DNA from: Actinobacillus lignieresii
GTDB lineage: Bacteria; Pseudomonadota; Gammaproteobacteria; Enterobacterales; Pasteurellaceae
Direction: 5' to 3'
Assembly: GCF_900444945.1 (NCBI RefSeq)
Contig: NZ_UFRM01000001.1
Location: 692,501 to 756,500, forward strand
Length of the DNA: 64,000 bases
Under the pieces are notes generated by a model. It had not been told where the DNA came from and ran no database searches. It worked only from the letters and a program-made list of their open reading frames with translations. A program made the translations under genes and the position numbers. Numbering within the stretch: the stretch's first letter is position 1; each line of letters opens with the position of its first letter. Positions 58,208-64,000 of this stretch are shown in pieces.

Positions 58208-58223
58208 TTTTGGGATTAACCTT

Positions 58224-58685
58224 CTAGAAATTAAAAACTGGAACTAAGTTTGCTTTTTGAATATTACCGAATGCAAATTGACGAGCTTCGTTATCTACAG
58301 TAAGTGTAATTAAATCGCCTTCCACACTCTCTAATTTGCCTTGCCATTTACGACGGTCAAACATGGGAATACGTAAATGAATTACAATCTCTTGCCCGAT
58401 AAAACGTTGGTAATGAGCAAGGGTAAATAGTGGGCGATCTAAACCCGGTGATGAAACCTCTAAGTTGTATTTATCCGCAATCGGATCTTCAACATCCAGA
58501 ATTGCGCTCACTTGACGGCTCACATCACTACAATCATCAATCGTTACACCGCCTTCTTTATCAATATATAAGCGTACGGTTAAAAAACGTCCTGCTCGCT
58601 GACACTCGATACCGACTAATTCGCAGCCCATTGATTCAATGGTATCGGAAACGAGTTCTTCTAATTTTTGTTCTAAAGTTGCCAA
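58224..58685 (-). CDS. rimP: Ribosome maturation factor RimP
   Basis: RimP assists maturation of the 30S subunit. The 153-aa length is typical. Motifs include [24 protein letters not shown] near residue 22 and [21 protein letters not shown] near residue 75. The start codon is TTG, preceded by a strong AGGAGG six bases upstream; no ATG fits the family start. It heads the nusA operon after the tRNA-fMet gene and its hairpins. Confidence 0.95.
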   Translation of the reverse strand: MATLEQKLEELVSDTIESMGCELVGIECQRAGRFLTVRLYIDKEGGVTIDDCSDVSRQVSAILDVEDPIADKYNLEVSSPGLDRPLFTLAHYQRFIGQEIVIHLRIPMFDRRKWQGKLESVEGDLITLTVDNEARQFAFGNIQKANLVPVFNF

Positions 58686-58708
58686 GGAAGCCTCCTAAAT
58701 GACAGATA

Positions 58709-58896
58709 TAAAAAAAGAGCCTTAACCAGCTCTTTTGATACGATTATGATGTACCGGCCACAAAAAAACCCCAGACGGAAAACCGTGGGGCTTTAAGCGG
58801 TTTGTTTTATACCATATTTTGTACGTTTATGTTCGTTATCGAAAATCAGTACAGACTATATAAAACAAAACTCACAGTTTTAACCAAAACTATGAG
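58709..58896 (-). terminator. Three tandem terminator hairpins in the metY-rimP leader
   Basis: Reading leftward after the tRNA: CTCATAGTTTT...AAAACTGTGAG then TTTTGTTTT (58862-58896); AGCCCCACGG...CCGTCTGGGG then TTTTTTT (58762-58792); and AAGAGCTGGTTAAGGCTCTT then TTTTT (58709-58735). All are typical rho-independent terminators. Genes for NusA lie downstream, so passage past them probably depends on antitermination or a second promoter. E. coli has terminators at the same place. Confidence 0.75.
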
Positions 58897-58905
58897 CCTT
58901 AAAAC

Positions 58906-58982
<77 letters not shown>

Positions 58983-58995
58983 TCTGATGTGGCTT

Positions 58996-59023
58996 ATTAT
59001 AGAGATTTCTAAAACCAATACAA
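58996..59023 (-). promoter_or_regulatory. Promoter of metY / nusA operon
   Basis: Reading leftward, TTGTAT (59018-59023) and a perfect TATAAT (58996-59001) are separated by 16 bases and sit 14 bases ahead of the tRNA 5' end. Confidence 0.65.
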
Positions 59024-59068
59024 GCACTTTTTGCGAATTTATTTTCGTTTGGTGAACAAAGCAACAAA

Positions 59069-60373
59069 TTACTGCCCAACCCAAATCAAAAAATCGCTCA
59101 CGGTGTGGAATGAGCCGAAAATCAGGATAATGTCGGTTTTACTCGCTTTGGCGAATAATGATTCAGCCGCTTCGGGAACGGTTCGGTAATAACAAGCGGT
59201 CGAATCTGGCAAAACGTTTGCAAGTTTTTGATAGACCGCTTCACCTGACTGTCCTCGATATCCGGCTAAACCGGCGCAATGCCATTCGTCAATGATATTG
59301 GCTAACGGCGTTACGATTCCGCTTAAATCCTTATCGACTAATGCACTAAATACCGCATAAATCTTTTGGTTCGCCTGTTTTAGTGACGTTAGTCGCTCTG
59401 CCAAATATTTTGCCGCATGCGGATTGTGTCCGACATCAATGATCACTTGAGCAAGCGGTCGCTTTCCGGAAAAGTTTGCAAAATCTTGTTCGGTTAACGT
59501 TTGGAAACGTGCGGTCATTTGTGCTTCTTGCAATGCGGCTCTAACCACTTGTTCATTTATTTCGAACGGAAGCTGAGCCAAAGCGGCTAAAGCGGTACCG
59601 GCATTCGGAATAGGAATTTGCGGCATCGGTAAATCTTGCCAATCAATAAATTCCGATTGCCAGTGGAAGCGGTTAATTTCTACGGAATACTTCCAATTCA
59701 CATTACGTCTTATTACTTGGCAATTAAGGGCTTTCGCTTGTTGTAAAATACTTCTCGGGCAATCCGGTTCACCGATAATCACCGGTATATTTTCACGGAA
59801 AATGCCCGCTTTCTCTCGCCCGATGTCTTCTCTGTTATCACCAAGAAAATCCACATGATCGATATCGATTGAAGTAATTATCGCTAAATGCGGATCAACA
59901 ATATTGGTTGCGTCTAAACGTCCGCCAAGTCCAACTTCTAAAATGACGATATCCAAATTTGCTTCTTTAAAAAGTTGCAACGCCGAAAGCGTACTAAACT
60001 CAAAATAGGTTAAAGAAGCGGTCTTTTTTTGTTGGATTTTTGCAAATGATTGCACGTGCGCTTCGTCATTGAGTAAGTCGCCTTGAATTCTTACCCGTTC
60101 GTTATAACGAATTAGATGAGGCGATGAATAGACGCCGACTCGATAACCGGCTTTTAGCAAAGCTACTTCTAATAAACGGCAAGTTGAACCCTTGCCGTTA
60201 GTACCGGCAACGGTGATAACATAAGGCGCCGGTTGAAGTAAGTCTAATTCTTGTGCTACGCCTTTAATGCGTTCTAAGCCCATATCAATCGGCTTAAAAT
60301 GTGATTTTTCTAAGTAATCCAACCATATGGCGAGGTTATCATTAATAGTCGGAACAGTTAAAGTATTCATCAT
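59069..60373 (-). CDS. folC: Bifunctional folylpolyglutamate/dihydrofolate synthase
   Basis: FolC adds glutamate to dihydropteroate and to folates. The 434-aa protein has the ATP-binding motif TVAGTNGKGSTCRLLE near residue 53, the family block VGVYSSPHLIRYNERVRI near residue 81, EVGLGGRLDATNIVD near residue 142, and the C-terminal IDVGHNPHAAKYLAERL near residue 308. Two start codons lie together (60373 and 60370); the open frame continues 10 codons further upstream without a site. It follows accD, with a terminator between, as in E. coli (accD-folC). Confidence 0.93.
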   Translation of the reverse strand: MMNTLTVPTINDNLAIWLDYLEKSHFKPIDMGLERIKGVAQELDLLQPAPYVITVAGTNGKGSTCRLLEVALLKAGYRVGVYSSPHLIRYNERVRIQGDLLNDEAHVQSFAKIQQKKTASLTYFEFSTLSALQLFKEANLDIVILEVGLGGRLDATNIVDPHLAIITSIDIDHVDFLGDNREDIGREKAGIFRENIPVIIGEPDCPRSILQQAKALNCQVIRRNVNWKYSVEINRFHWQSEFIDWQDLPMPQIPIPNAGTALAALAQLPFEINEQVVRAALQEAQMTARFQTLTEQDFANFSGKRPLAQVIIDVGHNPHAAKYLAERLTSLKQANQKIYAVFSALVDKDLSGIVTPLANIIDEWHCAGLAGYRGQSGEAVYQKLANVLPDSTACYYRTVPEAAESLFAKASKTDIILIFGSFHTVSDFLIWVGQ

Positions 60374-60389
60374 ATCTTTCTTAAAAAGA

Positions 60390-60411
60390 AAGCCACGTAT
60401 CACGTGGCTTA
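60390..60411 (-). terminator. Terminator between accD and folC
   Basis: AAGCCACGT-GAT-ACGTGGCTT on the minus strand is followed by TCTTTTT, about 20 bases after the accD stop. It may be partial, since folC needs expression. Position is good to a base or two. Confidence 0.55.
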
Positions 60412-60429
60412 AGTTATACTTAAAGAAAA

Positions 60430-61323
60430 TTAGGCTTCTTCAACAATTAATTCTGCCGTTTTAAAAGGCGTTGGCTTATTGGTCATTTTCGCACATAAAC
60501 GAGCAAGCGTATCACGCATATCTTTACGTTGCACAATCATATCAATCGCACCGTGTTCTAATAAGAACTCTGCACGTTGGAAACCTTCCGGTAGTTTTTC
60601 GCGTACGGTTTGTTCGATAACACGCGGGCCGGCAAAACCGATTAACGCTTTAGGCTCCGCAATATTAATATCGCCTAACATCGCTAAACTTGCCGAAACG
60701 CCACCTAATGTCGGGTCGGTTAATACGGAAATAAACGGTACGCCTTTTTCACGCATTTTCGCTAAGATCGCACTGGTTTTCGCCATTTGCATTAAAGAGA
60801 ACAATGCTTCTTGCATACGAGCACCGCCAGATGCCGAGAAACAGATAAACGGAATATTGTCCGCTAAAGCTCGCTCAGCCGCACGCACGAATTTCGCACC
60901 GACAACCGAGCCCATTGAGCCGCCCATAAATTCAAAGTTAAATGATGCAACCACAACCGGCATATTATGTAACGTACCGTACATGGTAATAAAAGAGTCT
61001 TTCTCACCGGTTTGTTTTTGCGCTGCGGTTAAACGATCTTTATATTTTTTTAAATCTTTAAATTTTAAGACGTCTTGCGGTTCTAATTCCGCCGCAATCT
61101 CTTGTGCGCTATCTTGGTCTAATAACGATAATAAACGAGTACGTGCATCAAAACGCATATGGTGATTACATTTCGGGCAAACGTGCATATTACGTTTAAG
61201 TTCTTCGCTGTATAGCACCTGTTCACAGCTGGTACATTTTGTCCAAACGCCTTCCGGCACTTTAGATTTGCTACTGCTTGACGATGAAGAGGTTCTACCT
61301 AAAATTCTTTCAATCCAGCTCAT
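60430..61323 (-). CDS. accD: Acetyl-CoA carboxylase carboxyltransferase subunit beta
   Basis: AccD with AccA transfers the carboxyl group from biotin to acetyl-CoA, making malonyl-CoA for fatty acid synthesis. The 297-aa protein has an N-terminal C4 zinc ribbon (CTSCEQVL near residue 29, CPKCNHHM near residue 51) and the carboxyltransferase crotonase fold with [14 protein letters not shown] near residue 125 and [18 protein letters not shown] near residue 158. An N-terminal serine-rich spacer ([10 protein letters not shown]) precedes the ribbon. The ATG lies after AGGTT. Confidence 0.96.
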   Translation of the reverse strand: MSWIERILGRTSSSSSSSKSKVPEGVWTKCTSCEQVLYSEELKRNMHVCPKCNHHMRFDARTRLLSLLDQDSAQEIAAELEPQDVLKFKDLKKYKDRLTAAQKQTGEKDSFITMYGTLHNMPVVVASFNFEFMGGSMGSVVGAKFVRAAERALADNIPFICFSASGGARMQEALFSLMQMAKTSAILAKMREKGVPFISVLTDPTLGGVSASLAMLGDINIAEPKALIGFAGPRVIEQTVREKLPEGFQRAEFLLEHGAIDMIVQRKDMRDTLARLCAKMTNKPTPFKTAELIVEEA

Positions 61324-61426
61324 TTTTTAACCTTATTCTTTTGACAAAAAATTATTGTTATTAAAGCATAAATTCAGCCTTTTGAATATGCTTTAGTCGT
61401 ACAATCTGCTCTGATCAGCCGAAATA

Positions 61427-61528
61427 TCAGCTATATGTGTAAGTACGATAAATAAATGCAGCGATGAGAATACATAACATCACTAAAATTTGTATTAATC
61501 GTTTCTTTGTTAATTTTTCAGCCGCCAT
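61427..61528 (-). CDS. 33-aa single-span membrane peptide
   Basis: A short gene reading MAAEKLTKKRLIQILVML followed by CILIAAFIYRTYTYS. The basic N-terminus and one hydrophobic span of about 17 residues suggest a small inner-membrane peptide with the N-terminus inside. A GGA lies five bases before the ATG. I do not recognise the family. It is in the 338-base gap between accD and mazG, leftward and directly upstream of accD; otherwise the gap holds nothing clear. Confidence 0.45.
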   Translation of the reverse strand: MAAEKLTKKRLIQILVMLCILIAAFIYRTYTYS

Positions 61529-61661
61529 ATTTCCACATTAGAAAACTTGTTCATTTTGATTATTTTAACAATTTTCTGTAGAAAGTGTGAATTTTTAGTT
61601 GAATCTCATCACTAACCTGCCAAAATAAGCGAAATATTATATAAATTAACCGGAAAAGTTT

Positions 61662-62441
61662 ATGGCTACTATCAATCAATTTCTTGAAGTCGTTGCAAAA
61701 TTACGTGATCCCGAAACGGGCTGTCCGTGGGATATAAAACAAAATTTCGATTCTATGCTCCCCTGCTTATTAGAAGAAACTTACGAAGTCGCAGAAGCCA
61801 TTCATACTAAAGATAGAGCCTCTTTGCGCGAAGAATTAGGCGACTTATTATTACAAGTCGTATTTCTTAGTCAATTGGCAAAAGAAGAAGGAACTTTTAC
61901 TTTTGACGACGTACTAAATGACATTCATCAAAAATTAATTTACAGACATCCTCATGTATTCGGCGATAAAACCGCCTCAAACAGTGAAGAAGCTTTAAAA
62001 AACTGGGAAGAACAAAAAGCTGCCGAAACTAAACGCCGACAACAGGAGTCCGTTTTAGATGATGTTCCTTTCGCTTTACCGGCATTAACTCGAGCAAATA
62101 AACTGCAAAAACGTTGCGCTAAAGTCGGGTTTGATTGGGATAATCCGCACGCCGTATTGGCTAAAGTCGAAGAAGAATTGCAGGAGGTCAAAGATGAAAT
62201 GGCGCAATACCCTCAAAGTGCAAGTAAATTGGAAGAAGAACTGGGAGATTTCCTATTTGCCGCCGTTAATCTTTGCCGCCATTATAAAATTGATGCCGAA
62301 ACAAGTTTACGGAATGCGAACGTTAAATTCGAAAACCGTTTTAGAAAAGTGGAAAACGCAGTGAAAGCGCAAGGGAAATCCGTACAAGAATGCTCTCTGC
62401 ACGAACTTGATTTTATTTGGGATCAAATAAAATCACTATAA
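61662..62441 (+). CDS. mazG: Nucleoside triphosphate pyrophosphohydrolase MazG
   Basis: MazG hydrolyses NTPs to NMPs and pyrophosphate and lowers ppGpp levels in starvation. The 259-aa length is that of the two-domain form. The first MazG domain has LRDPETGCPWDIKQNF near residue 15 and EELGDLLLQVVFLSQLA near residue 53; the second has VEEELQEVKDE near residue 169 and LEEELGDFLFAAVNLCRH near residue 186. No neighbour toxin genes are present, so it is the chromosomal housekeeping version. Confidence 0.93.
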   Translation: MATINQFLEVVAKLRDPETGCPWDIKQNFDSMLPCLLEETYEVAEAIHTKDRASLREELGDLLLQVVFLSQLAKEEGTFTFDDVLNDIHQKLIYRHPHVFGDKTASNSEEALKNWEEQKAAETKRRQQESVLDDVPFALPALTRANKLQKRCAKVGFDWDNPHAVLAKVEEELQEVKDEMAQYPQSASKLEEELGDFLFAAVNLCRHYKIDAETSLRNANVKFENRFRKVENAVKAQGKSVQECSLHELDFIWDQIKSL

Positions 62442-62534
62442 TGAATTGACAAACCTTGATAAAGTTGTAAATTATCATAACTATGTCAATTAGTTACAGT
62501 AATAAACATAATTAAATAAAAATAGGAATTATTT

Positions 62535-63263
62535 ATGCCTAGAATTTTACTCGTTGATGACGATATTGAACTGACGGAACTGTTAGCCGAATTACTTTCG
62601 CTGGAAGGTTTCGAGATTCATTGTGTGCATAACGGCCAAGATGCACTTACGGAATTAGAATTACAAAGTTATGATCTTATCCTTTTAGATGTGATGATGC
62701 CGGTATTAAACGGTATTGAAACCTTAAAACAATTACGTCAAAAACACTCTACGCCGGTATTGATGTTAAGCGCCAGAGACGATGAAATTGATCGCGTCCT
62801 CGGTTTAGAATTAGGCGCAGGCGATTATTTACCTAAACCTTTTAACGATCGCGAACTAGTTGCTCGTATTAAAGCGATTTTACGTCGTACGACGTCCAAT
62901 ATTTTATCAAATCCCGATGTCATTACTTATTCCAACCAGTCTCCGGAAGAAAATAGCAAACAACTTTCATTCGGCGGTGTCGAATTGCATCCGGGTCGCC
63001 AACAAGCAATTTTTGAAGGTCGAGATTTAGATCTGACCGGTACGGAATTTGCATTACTCCAAATGTTAATGCGCAATCCGGGGCAAATTCTTTCCCGTGA
63101 ATGATTAAGTTTAGAAATTTTAGGCAAACGCCTTACTCCTTATGATCGTGCTATCGATATGCATATTTCTAATCTTCGTAAAAAATTACCGGAACGAAAC
63201 GATAACTTGCCTTGGTTTAAAACATTACGCGGTCGAGGTTATTTACTCGTTACTGAAAAATAA
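62535..63263 (+). pseudogene. cpxR: cpxR, interrupted by an in-frame TGA (or nonsense allele)
   Basis: CpxR is the response regulator of the envelope-stress system. The receiver domain is complete: acidic pocket DDD at residues 8-10, phospho-acceptor Asp52 in LILLDVMMP, and the switch lysine in YLPKPFNDRE. The winged-helix DNA-binding domain begins after residue 145 but codon 190 is TGA (63102-63104) within SRE-stop-LSLEILGKRL. The same frame then continues without interruption to the natural end (RAIDMHISNLRKKL, LRGRGYLLVTEK, TAA at 63261). So one base change removes the recognition helix and wing. No frameshift is involved. A clustered sequencing error is possible but should be checked. Confidence 0.85.
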
Positions 63264-63275
63264 ATCCTTTTTTTG

Positions 63276-63307
63276 AAATCCCTCGCTTATCGAGGGATTT
63301 TCTTTTT
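63276..63307 (+). terminator. Terminator between cpxR and cpxA
   Basis: AAATCCCTCG-CTTAT-CGAGGGATTT followed by TCTTTTT lies in the 63-base gap between the two genes. This would lower expression of the sensor relative to the regulator. Confidence 0.7.
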
Positions 63308-63326
63308 AAATTAAGTGTAAAAATTC

Positions 63327-64000
63327 ATGTCTAAATATATTGCTTATATCTTAAGTAAGATTAAATCGGTGAGAAATTATCTTGCTTACCAACTTTTTGC
63401 TTATTTCGGATTAACTTTCGCTATCTTACTTGCTATTACACTGGCCATCCCTAATTTTGATGCCCGTTCATTCTTACCGATTGAAACGGATGAACGAGAT
63501 TTTTTCCAGCAAGAAAGTCATAGTACGGAAATGCAATATAATTTAGACGAAATTTTTGAGCGTAAACTTTCCGTAGCGACGACAAACGGCTTTGACGTTA
63601 TCCTATTAGACTGGAAAACGGGTGTTTTTGTCGGTGTTGATCCGCATACGATAAAATCGTTCCAAGTATTTTTATACCGAGCGGATAGTCCGGCAGAACC
63701 GTTACAACGTCGCTTCGGTAATTTAGAAATATACGGTCCGTTTTTAGTAAAATCCAATAAAAGGGAATATTTCCAATATTTCGCCCAGTCCGTTGATCCT
63801 CAAGAAGAACTGTTCAATCAAATTTTTGATTCGCCGTGGCTGATGTTATTGATTGTACTGGGGGTAAGTATTCCTATTCTATTATGGCTGTCATGGAAAA
63901 TCTCTCGTCCGGTAAAAGCGCTTCGTCTGTCGGCCAATGCGGTGGCTACCGGTAACTTTGCTATAAACCCCGCTTTAGAAACGGAAGGCATTAACGAGTT
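63327..64000 (+). CDS. cpxA: Sensor histidine kinase CpxA, 5' part only
   Basis: The gene runs off the right edge. The visible 224 residues start MSKYIAYILSKIKSVRNYL, with a first membrane span (LFAYFGLTFAILLAITLAI) near residues 25-43, a periplasmic sensor region with acidic and aromatic residues, and a second span (WLMLLIVLGVSIPILLWLSW) near residue 175. The HAMP linker begins at ISRPVKALRLSANAVATGNF. The kinase core is outside the window. The upstream partner regulator is interrupted, so this sensor may have lost its output. Confidence 0.88.
   Translation, partial: MSKYIAYILSKIKSVRNYLAYQLFAYFGLTFAILLAITLAIPNFDARSFLPIETDERDFFQQESHSTEMQYNLDEIFERKLSVATTNGFDVILLDWKTGVFVGVDPHTIKSFQVFLYRADSPAEPLQRRFGNLEIYGPFLVKSNKREYFQYFAQSVDPQEELFNQIFDSPWLMLLIVLGVSIPILLWLSWKISRPVKALRLSANAVATGNFAINPALETEGINE

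Noticed and set aside
60479..61165. A 228-aa open frame on the plus strand opposite accD
   Set aside because: It is the complement of the well-conserved accD gene; composition follows accD codon positions and there is no ribosome site or family resemblance.
63102..63104. Selenocysteine reading of the cpxR TGA
   Set aside because: Some Pasteurellaceae make selenoproteins, but CpxR is not one, E. coli has histidine here, and I see no convincing SECIS-type hairpin right after the codon. A nonsense change is simpler.

Overview
The window comes from a member of the Pasteurellaceae, most likely Actinobacillus sensu stricto (A. pleuropneumoniae, A. suis, A. equuli or a close relative). The gene set and order fit this family: an FNR/HlyX-type regulator beside a universal stress protein, an OmpP2-like porin, and the metY-rimP-nusA-infB-rbfA-truB cluster. 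The 10-mer ACAAGCGGTC, or its complement GACCGCTTGT, recurs between and inside genes; this is the core of the Apl-type DNA uptake sequence. The intact chromosomal nadV points to a strain that does not need V-factor (NAD). The window is almost entirely ordinary chromosome, with a few AT-rich accessory patches.

Layout. 1-8.3 kb: the end of ygdD, a small antisense-organised peptide locus, rlmM, an AT-rich two-gene DUF4747/membrane-protein cassette, dapB, metB, hpt and slt. 8.4-16.7 kb: an MdtD-like exporter, a small lipoprotein, glnS, a CPBP membrane protein, efp, a secreted protein, epmB and asnS. 16.9-24.2 kb: clcA, sbcB, a uracil-DNA-glycosylase-like protein, a PHP nuclease, and an efeO-efeB iron locus behind Fur-like and CRP-like sites but with no visible permease. 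24.3-30.4 kb: uvrB, a frameshifted membrane-protein gene, a 116-bp palindromic element, pepP and aspC. 30.5-36 kb: purE-ansA-purK behind a PurR box, sspAB, fnr/hlyX and uspA. 36.2-43.7 kb: alaS, csrA, manB, galU, priC and an OmpP2-type porin with a structured leader. 43.9-51.5 kb: nadV, cpdB, ackA-pta and a small YegP-like protein. 51.5-61.6 kb: mltB, then (all leftward) the metY-rimP-nusA-infB-rbfA-truB operon with three tandem terminator hairpins after the tRNA, then folC and accD. 61.6-64 kb: a 33-aa membrane peptide, mazG, a cpxR interrupted by an in-frame TGA, and the 5' part of cpxA.

How the genes work together. Most are housekeeping: translation (glnS, asnS, alaS, efp with its modifier epmB, infB, rbfA, rimP, truB), DNA repair (uvrB, sbcB, priC), acetate metabolism (ackA-pta), purine synthesis and salvage (purE, purK, hpt), murein turnover (slt, mltB) and envelope functions (porin, cpxRA, CsrA/Fnr regulation). 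Points that stand out are: (1) a 36-aa membrane peptide with a strong promoter, a structured leader and a terminator-bounded antisense strand, resembling a type I toxin-antitoxin locus; (2) the DUF4747 plus membrane-protein cassette, a candidate defence-type module; (3) a nonsense codon in the DNA-binding domain of cpxR; (4) an efe iron locus reduced to periplasmic parts; and (5) several palindromic intergenic elements, including paired uptake sequences that form terminators.
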